DNA of 64,000 nucleotides from Loktanella sp. Alg231-35 (GCF_900143545.1 NZ_FREV01000005.1:248001-312000), one strand, 5' to 3'. Shown: positions 34,539-43,419, numbered from the stretch's first letter. Translations and numbers: made by a program. Notes: generated by a model from the sequence alone, not told the origin.

Positions 34539-34844
34539 GGGTAAGATATGGGGTGATCCCCTGGCGTTCTCAAGCCCCGCAGGCCTGTAGTTTTGGAACG
34601 GTGTAGAGACGCCTTGTTTGGCAAACAAACCGGCCCTTCTTCGATGATGCCTTAATGATACCTTAGATTCGTCGAAGCTTCTTCCCATTTTTACGATCAA
34701 AAGCTGGTCACATTGCTGTTCGCCTGTGGACGCCTCCAAGCCGCAAGCAGCAGCAAGGGGCCAGTTTTGAAGACGTAAGTCGCGTCTTTTTAACATGACC
34801 TTTCTGGTTTTTTAGTTGGTACCTCAAGGTTACGGAGCAGACAA
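34539..34844. other. Intergenic region before the DUF1127 gene
   Basis: About 306 bp with no convincing gene. It holds an 11-bp tandem repeat, ATGATGCCTTA-ATGATACCTTA (34644-34665), within which TTAA-TGATACC-TTAG (34652-34666) is one base from a CtrA box. Confidence 0.4.
34644..34666. repeat. 11-bp tandem repeat with near-CtrA box
   Basis: Two adjacent 11-bp units differing at one base. Could be a regulator site for either divergent gene. Confidence 0.35.
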
Positions 34845-35084
34845 ATGGCTGACACTACTCAGAAAACAAGCATTCCACCCAATGGCGCTTTCCCGGCAGT
34901 CGTTGGTTTTGTTACGGCTGCGCTTCATGCGATCGACAAAGTGTGGATATCTCAGGGGGTCGCAAATGCCCGGCTGCGCAAAGTTGAGAAGTTGAACGCG
35001 AAATCGGACGAAGATTTAGCCAAACTGGGCTTGCACCGCGATGATATCATCAGGATCGTCTTCCGGGACAGAATTGACACCTAA
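34845..35084 (+). CDS. Small DUF1127-like protein, 79 aa
   Basis: The C-terminal half (LRKVEKLNAKSDEDLAKLGLHRDDIIRIVFRDRI) matches the YjiS/DUF1127 domain, a short arginine-rich motif found in small alphaproteobacterial proteins, some of which bind RNA or act in phosphate and stress metabolism. The N-terminal 35 residues are hydrophobic but not a clear signal. The ATG at 34845 is preceded by CGGAGCAGACAA. Convergent with the VWA gene, 11 bp away. Confidence 0.85.
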   Translation: MADTTQKTSIPPNGAFPAVVGFVTAALHAIDKVWISQGVANARLRKVEKLNAKSDEDLAKLGLHRDDIIRIVFRDRIDT

Positions 35085-35095
35085 GCGGGCAGTCA

Positions 35096-36283
35096 CTAAC
35101 GCCCCAGCGCCTTCATTCCGGTTTCGATCCCTGCAAGCGTCATGGGCACCATGCGATCTGCACCGAAAACCTCTTGAATCATCTGGATCGATTGGGTGTG
35201 GGGCCAATAGCGCTGATCGAGCGGATTGATCCACAGATGGTTTGGCCATTGGTCGCGGGCGCGTTCCAGCCATGTCTGGCCCGCCTCTGCGTTCCAATGT
35301 TCATTGGCCCCACCAGTAAAGGCGATTTCGTAAGGGGACATGCTGGCGTCGCCCACGAAAATGCATTTGTAGTCAGGACCATAGGTGCGCAGCACGTCCC
35401 ATGTCGGTGTTTGCGCGTTCCAGCGGCGGCGGTTGTCTTTCCACACGCCCTCGTAAAGGCAATTGTGGAAATAGAAGTACTCAAAATGTTTGAATTCGGA
35501 CTTGGCGGCGCTGAACAGTTCTTCCACCACTTTGATATGCGGGTCCATTGACCCGCCGATATCGAGAAATAGCAGAACTTTGACCGCATTGCGTCGCTCG
35601 GGCCGGGTTTGGACATCCAGATAGCCGTGTTCGGCAGTTGCCCGGATTGTGCCGTTCAGGTCCAGTTCTTCATGTGCCCCGTCGCGCGCCCAGCGGCGCA
35701 GGCGTTTCAGCGCGACCTTGATGTTGCGCGTTCCCAACTCGACCGTGTCATCAAGGTTCTTGAATTCGCGCTTGTCCCAGACCTTGACCGCGCGCTGGTG
35801 GCGGCTTTCGTTCTGACCAACGCGCACGCCTTCGGGGTTATAGCCATAGGCCCCAAACGGCGACGTGCCAGCGGTGCCGACCCATTTGCTGCCGCCCTGA
35901 TGGCGGCCTTTCTGTTCTTCGAGCCGTTTCTTGAGCGTTTCCATCAGCTTGTCAAAGCCACCCAGCGCTTCAATCTCGGCCTTTTCTGCGTCGCTCAGGT
36001 GCTTCTCGGCCAGTTTTTCAAGCCAGTCGGCGGGGATATCGACCGCATTCAGCACTGCCTCGTCCGGGATCCGGTCAAGCCCTTCAAAGGTGGCGGCAAA
36101 GGCGCGGTCAAATTTGTCCAGATGGCGCTCGTCTTTGACCATGATGGTGCGGGCCAGAAAATAGAACGCCTCGACATCATAGGTTGCCAGCCCCGCCTTC
36201 ATGCCTTCCAGAAACGACAGGAATTCGCGCAGGGAAACCGGAACACCGTTGCTACGCAAGTTGTCGAAGAACGGCAGGAACAT
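35096..36283 (-). CDS. VWA domain-containing protein (CoxE-like)
   Basis: A 395-residue protein of the CoxE-like VWA family, which usually acts with a MoxR AAA+ ATPase as a metal-cofactor insertion or chaperone pair. The VWA domain is in the C-terminal half; the metal-ion site reads DIGGSM, in place of the classical DxSxS. The N-terminal half is charged and helical (MFLPFFDNLRSNGVPVSLREFLSFLEGMKAGLA...). The matching MoxR gene lies at 39028-39867 on the same strand, with five small genes between (four on the minus strand, one on the plus strand). Confidence 0.92.
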   Translation of the reverse strand: MFLPFFDNLRSNGVPVSLREFLSFLEGMKAGLATYDVEAFYFLARTIMVKDERHLDKFDRAFAATFEGLDRIPDEAVLNAVDIPADWLEKLAEKHLSDAEKAEIEALGGFDKLMETLKKRLEEQKGRHQGGSKWVGTAGTSPFGAYGYNPEGVRVGQNESRHQRAVKVWDKREFKNLDDTVELGTRNIKVALKRLRRWARDGAHEELDLNGTIRATAEHGYLDVQTRPERRNAVKVLLFLDIGGSMDPHIKVVEELFSAAKSEFKHFEYFYFHNCLYEGVWKDNRRRWNAQTPTWDVLRTYGPDYKCIFVGDASMSPYEIAFTGGANEHWNAEAGQTWLERARDQWPNHLWINPLDQRYWPHTQSIQMIQEVFGADRMVPMTLAGIETGMKALGR

Positions 36284-36287
36284 CGCG

Positions 36288-36458
36288 TCAGACGTAGCTG
36301 CGTTCGATGAAGATCAGAACAAATAGCCCAATCACCCCAAAGAGGATCGCAAAAGCAGCCCCCCATTGCAGCATATCGAGCGGCTTGCCACCGCGCACTT
36401 TGGCCCGGAACGCCCCAAGAATGGCACCAATCACAAACCCTGTTAGTGGAAAGATCAT
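36288..36458 (-). CDS. Small membrane protein, 56 aa
   Basis: MIFPLTGFVIGAILGAFRAK, then a basic loop (VRGGKPLDML) and a second helix (QWGAAFAILFGVIGLFVLIF). It has two predicted transmembrane helices and a short charged tail (IERSYV). The stop lies 4 nt before the VWA start, so it should be cotranscribed and is probably translationally coupled. Its codon pattern and the tight fit support a real gene. Function unknown; similar small proteins often accompany VWA genes in this group, as inference. Confidence 0.8.
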   Translation of the reverse strand: MIFPLTGFVIGAILGAFRAKVRGGKPLDMLQWGAAFAILFGVIGLFVLIFIERSYV

Positions 36459-36472
36459 CTCGTAAGCCCTTG

Positions 36473-37816
36473 TTAGCTAGGCGGAATATCCGGTGGCAAT
36501 GAGGCGATTTCATTAAGGCGGTCAATCACCTCGTCGCGGCTGCCGAACCCATAAAGCCCCCATCCCAGACTGTCCAGTCGCAGCGCCATGCCTGCGTCGG
36601 TATCACCTTGTAGGTCCAATGCTTCGGCTTTGAACATCATCAAGAGCGCCAGCAGGGCTGCGTTCTCGTGTTTGTCAGCAATCGGGATGGCCCGATCTGT
36701 GATGGCAATTGTGGCCTCTGCATTGCCGGATATCAGCGTGAAGGCCGCCAATTGCACAGCAATATGGGCAGAGTGGATATCGGTGACAGGGCTTTGCCCG
36801 TAAACCCGGCGCGCGGCATTGAAGGCCCCCAATGCCAGTGTCGCGTCATTGCCGATTTGCAGTCGCCCATAGACGTAATTGGCAAACCCTTCGCGCGGGC
36901 CGGTCCAGCCCAGTGATTGCCCGATGGCAATAGCCCGGCTCGCGGCCTGTCTGCGGCGGCTGTTGGAGGTCTCACTTAGGGCAAGCTCCATCGCGTTGAT
37001 CCATTCGCGCGATGTATCAGACGGGATTTGTCCGCCGCGCCGCTGGCCGCGCGGGTTCAGGCGGCGCAAGATGCGGGGCAGGCGTTCGGCGACCTGTTGT
37101 TCAGACATCCCGCTTTGCAATTCAGGGGAATAGTAGGCCCGCAGGATCAGCATATCAAAGCCGGTTAACACGGCATGGATATTGTCATCATTAAAGACAG
37201 AGTCGGGCAGGCGGTAAAGATCATTGAGCGGCCCCAGCGCCTGTGCCAGTTCCTCATGCAGGCAATCGCGGATTTCCTGTGGTGTTACGTCTGAGGGCAG
37301 AAAAATCGCGGTCTTTTCGCGTTGCCGCAGCGTTGTCCAATCCAGCGTTGGGGTGTTGCGGGCGGCCCGCAATTCGGCCCAGCTTTGCACGCGGGGCACC
37401 ACAAAGCAGGCGGCGTTGGGGGCCACACGTTGCAAGGTGCGGTTGGGCACGGCCTCGATCACGATATTGGCGTCATCTTCAGAGGTGAACCGAATGTCGA
37501 TGCGCGCCTCGCGGCGCAGCCGGTTGAGCAGATCGGTCAGATCATTGACGGTTGTCTGGGTGACAGGCCCTTTGACGCGCACAGTGATGGGGCCTTCGAA
37601 CCGCGACAGCACCGGCAGCTTGCGCCCGCTTTCCATCCGAAAGGAAAGGTCAATAAAATCCAGCGCAATTTCGGAATTGGGCCGCGTGGATGGGCCGGGG
37701 CTGGCGGCGCTAAAGCGGCTGGCCTGAGGGAAATCAAGGCGGATCGGGTCCGGCCCTGTGGGCGTCTGTGCGCAAGCGGCCAGAACGGCAAAGGCGAGGA
37801 CAATAAGATGCTTCAT
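36473..37816 (-). CDS. DUF2927 domain lipoprotein
   Basis: A 447-residue exported protein with a lipoprotein signal (MKHLIVLAFAVLAAC, lipobox LAAC, Cys 15). The middle (about 100-260) matches DUF2927: FTSEDDANIVIEAVP, CFVVPRVQSW, then DCLHEELAQALGPLNDLYRLPDSVFNDDNIHAVLTGFD. This pattern resembles zinc-peptidase-like HExxxQ sites in which the second His is missing (HEELAQ), so activity is uncertain. The C-terminal part is helical (SRRRQAASRAIAIGQSL...). Overlaps the GNAT gene by 4 nt. Confidence 0.9.
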   Translation of the reverse strand: MKHLIVLAFAVLAACAQTPTGPDPIRLDFPQASRFSAASPGPSTRPNSEIALDFIDLSFRMESGRKLPVLSRFEGPITVRVKGPVTQTTVNDLTDLLNRLRREARIDIRFTSEDDANIVIEAVPNRTLQRVAPNAACFVVPRVQSWAELRAARNTPTLDWTTLRQREKTAIFLPSDVTPQEIRDCLHEELAQALGPLNDLYRLPDSVFNDDNIHAVLTGFDMLILRAYYSPELQSGMSEQQVAERLPRILRRLNPRGQRRGGQIPSDTSREWINAMELALSETSNSRRRQAASRAIAIGQSLGWTGPREGFANYVYGRLQIGNDATLALGAFNAARRVYGQSPVTDIHSAHIAVQLAAFTLISGNAEATIAITDRAIPIADKHENAALLALLMMFKAEALDLQGDTDAGMALRLDSLGWGLYGFGSRDEVIDRLNEIASLPPDIPPS

Positions 37817-38271
37817 GCGGGGCGCTGATATTTGATGAAATTGGTGTGCTGGCCGACCCGGTCATAAAGCCTGCGGCCTGCCGCGTTGTCATCTTGGGTT
37901 AGCCAATAGACAGCAGGTGCGCCCGCGTCATCAGCGGCGGCATAAACCGCCTCGATCAACTTGCGCCCGATGCCTGTACCGCGCACGGCAGGGTCGGCAT
38001 AGAGATCTTGCAGGTAGCAGACGTTTTCGACGCGCCAGCAATGGCGGTGAAATAGATAATGGACCAGCCCAACAACGCGCCCGTCCTGTTCGGCAACAAA
38101 GGCGTTGAAATCTGCACTGTCGCAGCCCAGCAAGCGCGCAAATGTACTTTGATGGACGGCCTCGGCTACGCCGGATTTGTAGAATGTCAGGTAGGCGGTC
38201 CAAAGATCGCGCCAAACGGCTTCGTCCTCGGCCACCAGTGGGCGAATTGTAACGGAAGTAGTGGCAGACAT
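37813..38271 (-). CDS. GNAT family N-acetyltransferase
   Basis: A 152-residue acetyltransferase. The acetyl-CoA-binding segment is CYLQDLYADPAVRGTGIGRKLIEAVYAAADDAGA (motif A, R/Q-x-x-G-x-G/A), followed by YWLTQDDNAAGRRLYDRVG. The substrate cannot be read. Its last codons overlap the start of the DUF2927 lipoprotein gene. Confidence 0.92.
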   Translation of the reverse strand: MSATTSVTIRPLVAEDEAVWRDLWTAYLTFYKSGVAEAVHQSTFARLLGCDSADFNAFVAEQDGRVVGLVHYLFHRHCWRVENVCYLQDLYADPAVRGTGIGRKLIEAVYAAADDAGAPAVYWLTQDDNAAGRRLYDRVGQHTNFIKYQRPA

Positions 38272-38427
38272 ATGGTTGCTCGTGTTCGACTTTGGCTGAC
38301 AATAGCGGGGTTTGGGGGCTTGGCCAGTTAATTCGCCTTAGGGTGTAACATGCGGGCCATATCGCGCCCGCATGGCATCATTTCAACCCATGACGGACTG
38401 TGCGCTTCGCCCTTGCCCTGACCCCAG

Positions 38428-38655
38428 CTACATGCGGGATCGGCGCAACGCGCGGATATCTTCCACTGACAGGCGCCCTGCATTTCGCTGTCTTTCAACA
38501 TCCGCTATCTGCCGCGCCACCACGTCTTCCCATGCCAGCACTGCGGTTGCAAAGAACCAACTTGACGCCCAGGTCATGAACAAAACGCTTCCCAGCGCAT
38601 TCAGGCGGGTTGGGATCACCTCCCAGGTCAATGGCTCTCCTTGACGATATCCCAT
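38428..38655 (-). CDS. Small hypothetical membrane protein, 75 aa
   Basis: MGYRQGEPLTWEVIPTRLNA, then one hydrophobic helix (ALGSVLFMTWASSWFFATAVLAW) and a charged helical tail (EDVVARQIADVERQRNAGRLSVEDIRALRRSRM). A single-pass protein with its charged end in the cytoplasm is likely. I do not recognise a family. The start and the gene itself are moderately supported: a clean frame, sensible composition, weak ribosome-binding site. Confidence 0.6.
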   Translation of the reverse strand: MGYRQGEPLTWEVIPTRLNALGSVLFMTWASSWFFATAVLAWEDVVARQIADVERQRNAGRLSVEDIRALRRSRM

Positions 38656-38824
38656 TCGCTATTGCTCTTTGCACAGTTTGGGCGGCGCAGCTGCGAGCCA
38701 AAGGAACAGGCGGAACTCAATACATCAACAAATGTGATTTTAAATAGTTGAATCATTCGTTTTTAGAATGATCCAATATCCGCTATCTCATCAGCAGGCT
38801 TCAATGCGTATATCGGAGAGAGCA

Positions 38825-39031
38825 ATGCAAAATCAGATGATGATAGGTGGCTACAGCACCCACCGCGCGCCAAAAGAGGCGCTCTTGATGGTGTTCTGGG
38901 TGGTTGCACTGGTTGGTTTGGGGTTCTTGATCGGGACGGCGCGCGTGACGCTGCCAGTTGAAAGCGAACGCATCCTACCTGCGGAAACCACGACTGAAGA
39001 CTGGCACGGCAATGTGCGCCGGTCGCGCTAA
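38825..39031 (+). CDS. Small hypothetical membrane protein, 68 aa
   Basis: The ATG at 38825 has GGAGAG about 4 nt upstream. The protein (MQNQMMIGGYSTHRAPKEAL) has one transmembrane helix (LLMVFWVVALVGLGFLIGTA) and a periplasmic-looking tail. Its TAA (39029-39031) overlaps the TAG of the convergent MoxR gene, a tail-to-tail overlap. Family unknown. Confidence 0.65.
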   Translation: MQNQMMIGGYSTHRAPKEALLMVFWVVALVGLGFLIGTARVTLPVESERILPAETTTEDWHGNVRRSR

Positions 39032-39867
39032 CCTCCGCGCCGCGCCATAAACGCCAGACGCTCGAATAAATGCACGTCCTGCTCATTCTTGAGCAGGGCG
39101 CCATGCAATTTCGGCAGCGCATTCGCCCCGTCACGGTTGAGGTCTTCGGGGGACAAATCTTCGGCCAAAAGCAGCTTGAGCCAGTCCAGCACTTCTGACG
39201 TCGATGGCTTCTTCTTGAGCCCGGCTGTGTCGCGGACTTCGTAGAACTGGGTCAGAGCTGTGGTCAGCAACTGCTCTTTGATGCCAGGATGATGGACCTC
39301 GACAATCTGGCGCATGGTCTTGATATCAGGAAAGCGGATGTAGTGGAAAAAGCAGCGGCGCAGGAAGGCGTCGGGCAGTTCTTTTTCGTTGTTGGAGGTG
39401 ATGATCACGATAGGGCGGTGGATGGCCTTGACGGTCTCACCGGTCTCGTAGACGTGGAATTCCATCCGGTCGAGCTCCTGCAACAGGTCATTTGGAAACT
39501 CGATATCGGCTTTGTCGATCTCATCAATCAAAAGCACGACTTTGCCCGCAGCCCCAAAGGCCTGCCAGAGTTTGCCCTGCTTGATGTAGTTGCCCACGTC
39601 ATGCACCCGCTCGTCGCCCAACTGGCTGTCGCGCAAGCGGCTGACGGCGTCGTATTCATAAAGACCCTGCTGGGCTTTTGTGGTGGATTTGATGTGCCAT
39701 TCGATCATTGGCAAACCCAGCGCGGCACTGACCTGACGGGCCAATTCAGTCTTGCCCGTGCCCGGCTCGCCCTTGACCAGCAGCGGACGCTCAAGCGTCA
39801 CAGCGGCGTTCACGGCCATGGTCAGATCATCGGTGGCGACATAACTGTCTGTGCCGGTAAATTGCAT
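39028..39867 (-). CDS. MoxR-family AAA+ ATPase
   Basis: A 279-residue AAA+ ATPase. Walker A is GEPGTGKTEL, Walker B is VVLLIDEIDKA, sensor 1 is IITSNNEKELPDAFLRRC with the arginine finger RRC. MoxR proteins act with VWA partners as chaperones that insert metal centres or remodel protein complexes. Here the VWA gene lies about 2.7 kb downstream on the same strand. I chose the ATG at 39867 (MQFTGTDSYVATDD); the longer upstream reading has no support. Confidence 0.95.
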   Translation of the reverse strand: MQFTGTDSYVATDDLTMAVNAAVTLERPLLVKGEPGTGKTELARQVSAALGLPMIEWHIKSTTKAQQGLYEYDAVSRLRDSQLGDERVHDVGNYIKQGKLWQAFGAAGKVVLLIDEIDKADIEFPNDLLQELDRMEFHVYETGETVKAIHRPIVIITSNNEKELPDAFLRRCFFHYIRFPDIKTMRQIVEVHHPGIKEQLLTTALTQFYEVRDTAGLKKKPSTSEVLDWLKLLLAEDLSPEDLNRDGANALPKLHGALLKNEQDVHLFERLAFMARRGG

Positions 39868-40047
39868 CGCTTTTTCCCTTACATTTCCGCGGCAACCTAG
39901 CAGGTCATGCATGATCATCAACACCCCGCGATTGAGGCAAAATGAGGGGGTGACACCCGTGACGTTGCGGAGTAAACCCGGCGCCAATTAGGGAGTTAAG
40001 GCCCGTAGGGTGAGCCAAGCGAGGTCGAGAGCATTAAGGGTATGACT

Positions 40048-40470
40048 ATGAAAGCTGAAGTTTTTCTCGCAGATGACTATCGCCCGGCCGATGATGAGCC
40101 ATTCATGAACGAGCGGCAGACCGAATACTTTCGCCGCAAGCTTCTGAGTTGGAAGTCAGATCTGATGGAAGACAGCCGCGATACTGTCGCTGGCATGAAA
40201 GACCAAACCCGCAATATCCCAGACGTCGCTGACCGCGCCTCCGAAGAAACCGACCGCGCGCTTGAGCTGCGCACCCGCGACCGCCAGCGCAAGCTGGTCA
40301 GCAAAATCGACTCCGCCTTGCGCCGCATTGACGAGGGTGAGTACGGCTATTGCGAAATCACAGGCGAGCCGATTTCTCTCAAACGGCTCGATGCCCGTCC
40401 AATCGCGACAATGAGCCTTGAGGCACAGGAACGCCACGAGCGCCGTGAGAAGGTTCATCGCGACGAATGA
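40048..40470 (+). CDS. dksA: RNA polymerase-binding transcription factor DksA
   Basis: A 140-residue DksA that works with ppGpp on RNA polymerase. It has the coiled-coil tip acidic region (DVADRASEETDRALELRTRDRQRKL, with DxxDxA) and the globular end YGYCEITGEPISLKRLDARPIA. Only one of the four zinc-ligand cysteines remains (C in YCEI), and the other positions read T, S and E, as in other alphaproteobacterial DksA forms. I prefer the ATG at 40048 because AAGGG stands 7 nt upstream. Its stop overlaps the start region of the monooxygenase gene. Confidence 0.93.
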   Translation: MKAEVFLADDYRPADDEPFMNERQTEYFRRKLLSWKSDLMEDSRDTVAGMKDQTRNIPDVADRASEETDRALELRTRDRQRKLVSKIDSALRRIDEGEYGYCEITGEPISLKRLDARPIATMSLEAQERHERREKVHRDE

Positions 40471-41614
40471 GCATAACAAAGGCCGCGACGTTGCCATCAT
40501 CGGCGGCGGCATCGGCGGCCTGACCGCGGCGCTTGCCTTTGCCCGCAGCGGCGCAGACGTTACCGTTTACGAACAGGCCGCCGCGCTCACTGAAGTGGGC
40601 GCAGGCCTGCAAATCACACCCAATGGTGCGCGCGCGTTGAACGCTTTGGGGATCGACAAAGCCCTCGCCGCCACTGGCCTTGTCGCGCAGGCAGTTGCGC
40701 CAATGGACGCGTTGTCGGGTCAACGCATCACCCGCTTTGATTTGTCCACCCAAACCCCACAATATCGTTTTTTCCACCGGGCCGCCCTGATCGACATACT
40801 GGCGCGCGGCTGTGCGGCGGCCAATGTGACCGTCCGATTGGGGATGCGTATCGTTGATCTGCAAGCGGATGGGTCTTTTAGTGTGGACGGTGCGCGGGTC
40901 AGGCCGGACCTGACAATTGGCGCGGATGGGCTGCACTCGGTCGTGCGGTCGCACCTGAACAAACCCGCCGCACCGTTCTTTACCGGTCAGGTTGCATGGC
41001 GGGCGATGATCAAGACCGATGCCGCGCCGCCGGTCGCCCGTATCTGGATGGCACCCGGTCGGCATATGGTCACCTATCCGCTGTCAAAGGACCGACTGAA
41101 CATCGTTGCAGTGCAGGAACGCATCGCCTGGGCCGCCGAAGGCTGGCACCATGCCGATGATCCGGGCAACCTGCGTCAGGTCTTTGCCGATTGCAGCTGG
41201 GAGGTGAAATCCATTCTGGGTGCAGTGGAGAATGTGAACCTCTGGGGGCTGTTCCGGCATCCTGTGGCGCCCAACTGGCATGTCGGATCAATTGCGATAT
41301 TGGGGGATGCAGCGCATCCGACGCTGCCGTTTCTGGCCCAAGGGGCGAACCTCGCGATCGAGGACGCCTATGTTCTGGCGCGCTGTTGTGGGGAGGCATC
41401 GTCGGTAGAGGCCGGGCTGAAGGCCTATCAGGGGCTACGTCGGGCGCGGGTGGTCAAGGCGATTGCAGCGGCCAACAGCAATGCGCGGAACTATCACCTG
41501 TCAGGTGTGCCGCGGATGGTCGCGCATACCGGGTTGAGGGCGATGGGTGCCGTGGCGCCGGGTGCGTTTTTGGGTCGGTTGGCGTGGCTCTATGATCATG
41601 ATGTGACTGGGTGA
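40445..41614 (+). CDS. FAD-dependent monooxygenase (UbiH/salicylate hydroxylase-like)
   Basis: About 389 residues. The dinucleotide-binding motif is DVAIIGGGIGGLTAALAFARSGADVTVYE, followed by GAGLQITPNGARAL and, near the end, ILGDAAHPTLPFLAQGANLAIEDAYVLAR (GD motif with DAAHP). Substrate unknown; such proteins hydroxylate aromatic acids. The start is unclear: the ATG at 40467 that overlaps the DksA stop (ATGA) is out of frame with the FAD domain, so I used the in-frame GTG at 40445. A one-base insertion error or indel before GGCCGCGAC would restore an ATG start. Confidence 0.85.
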   Translation: MRRFIATNEHNKGRDVAIIGGGIGGLTAALAFARSGADVTVYEQAAALTEVGAGLQITPNGARALNALGIDKALAATGLVAQAVAPMDALSGQRITRFDLSTQTPQYRFFHRAALIDILARGCAAANVTVRLGMRIVDLQADGSFSVDGARVRPDLTIGADGLHSVVRSHLNKPAAPFFTGQVAWRAMIKTDAAPPVARIWMAPGRHMVTYPLSKDRLNIVAVQERIAWAAEGWHHADDPGNLRQVFADCSWEVKSILGAVENVNLWGLFRHPVAPNWHVGSIAILGDAAHPTLPFLAQGANLAIEDAYVLARCCGEASSVEAGLKAYQGLRRARVVKAIAAANSNARNYHLSGVPRMVAHTGLRAMGAVAPGAFLGRLAWLYDHDVTG

Positions 41615-41690
41615 ATGGCTGCTTTGAGCCTTTACTGATCGGTGCTGCAGGATGGACGAACGACAGCTTTTACGATGTGGTTCAGTAAAA

Positions 41691-41714
41691 CCGGGTATTT
41701 GATTGGGCAAAGAG
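41691..41714. repeat. Intergenic repeat, weak copy 3
   Basis: CCGGGTATTTGATTGGGCAA shares TTTGATTGGGCA with the copy at 29311. Intergenic, between the monooxygenase and the PepSY gene. Confidence 0.3.
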
Positions 41715-41791
41715 CAGTGCGCCACATCTATCTGGGCTATTGGACGTTATTTTCAAATGTGGGCGGCAGACGATCCTGCCGCCCAAGTCGG

Positions 41792-43096
41792 TTACGTCGT
41801 GGGGTGGCTTTGGAACCATCCCAAACGCTTGAACAGAGCCCAATCAAGTAGCAGCGCCACGATCAGTGACACACCGACCAGCGGGAACAGGATGCAAAGC
41901 CCGATGACCAAGACGATCATGCCAGTACCAAGCGAGGCCCCAGGGGCTGCAGGGACGCCCAATGATCCGGCTGGGCGCCGCATCCACCAGGCCACGAAAC
42001 CCGACACAGACAAGACCAACGTTAAGATAACCGCCAATGTGTTTTGGGCGAGGTTCAGCCAGCCGTAAAGCTCACCTTGGTGAAACGAGATGCCTTGTGA
42101 CACCAACCGCGCCAATCCGGGGTTATCTGCAAAATCCTGCCGCTTGAGCACATCACCGGAGTATTGATCTACAATCAGTTCGGTCTGCTCCGCCCGGTTT
42201 ACACTGGCTGATCGGATCCAATAAGCGGCATCGGCGTCCTTTGGTGGCCGGGTCTCATATGGGGCAACAAGCCCTTCGGCCTTTGCCACGGCAAAGACCT
42301 CTGCGTAAGGGATCGGCACGCCTTCCGACGCGGTGGAATTGGGTACATCGCCGCCAAACCGCAAGCTATTGGATTTGGTGCCGGTCTGTTCTTGCACCAG
42401 ACTCAACCCACCGCCCCACACGTCCGTCCATGGCAGGCCCGCCACGATAATTGGGACAACAAGAACGGCCGCCAAAATGCCGGTGAACAGGTGTGTTTGC
42501 CGCCAGAAGCTGCGGCCTTTGCCGCTGGGCGGTGTAAAAGCCTGTTTTACCGTCCGCTGCCCGCGCGGCCACCACAGATAAAGCCCGGTAATAAACATCA
42601 CGATCGCCCAATGCGCGGCAAGTTCGACGAATTTGGTGCCCACATCGCCCAACAATAGTTCTCCGTGGAATTTGCGCAGAACCCGCATCGCGGTTTCATC
42701 ACGCGGTTGGGTGGCGAGGACTTCAGCAGTGTAGGGATCAATCCAAGCATAGCTTCGGATCTTGTTGGCGTCGTCTTAAGTGACAAGGGTTGCGCGCCCC
42801 GGCTGATCTTCAATCTCGATGCCGCGAATACGGGTCACCTCGGCGGTGTCGGCAAGGGCGGCAAGCTGCGCCTCGTAGGGTTGTCGTTCAGCGCCAACAG
42901 CGACGTTAAGCCGGTCCGCGTAGAGCACTTCTTCAATTTGCGGTTTATAAAGATAAATCCCGCCAGTGATGGCGAGCATGGCCATAAAGGGAAGCACATA
43001 AAGCGAGGCAAAAAAACGCCATTTCCATACGAGGCGATAGAAGGCACCATCGGTCATTTTCGACGCCGTGGGTGCCGATGCCGTTGCATCAGTCAT
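41792..43096 (-). pseudogene. PepSY-associated TM helix protein, interrupted by an in-frame stop
   Basis: Two minus-strand pieces in one reading frame, separated by a TAA at 42776-42778 after residue 106. Without that stop the product would be 434 residues, the usual length for a PepSY-TM family (PiuB/iron-regulated type) membrane protein. The first part has one helix (FFASLYVLPFMAMLAITGGIYLY) and starts the PepSY domain; the second has WAIVMFITGLYLWWPRG, TGILAAVLVVPIIVAGLP and two C-terminal helices. Codons after the stop continue seamlessly (DDANKIRSYAWIDPYTAEVLA). Such proteins aid siderophore reduction or export. A sequencing error, a true nonsense mutation or readthrough are possible. 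Confidence 0.85.
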
Positions 43097-43419
43097 TCTG
43101 AGAGTCCTGTGGTTTTTTGATTTTGGTGTAACAACAACTTATGGTAGATTGCTGGATGAGGTGGAAACCCGTATATGCAATTGGACGGAATGGTTGTCAC
43201 CCAGAAATCTTGGGTGATGCGCTCACCAAAGCATGCGCGCCGAAGCTGCTATTTGAGTGCGAATACAGGTGATTTTAAACACCTTGCACGCGCGCTATAT
43301 CGGACTTTTTTCTAAGCGGATCCAGGTTGCGGGGGCAAATTAGCATTGCAGCCGTTGAATGATGTAGTTTCAAGGCCTGGTTCGTCCCGCTGTGCTGACA
43401 ATTGCCAGTCCCTGCGCTG
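43097..43419. other. Intergenic region
   Basis: 323 bp with no gene seen. One small inverted repeat, CACCCA-(7 nt)-TGGGTG at 43198-43216. An A/T-rich part lies near 43260-43310. Confidence 0.3.

Noticed and set aside
34652..34666. CtrA site before the DUF1127 gene
   Set aside because: One mismatch in the second half-site; kept only as a low-confidence note.
35609..36310. 233-codon frame opposite the VWA gene
   Set aside because: Antisense shadow; the VWA frame has family motifs.
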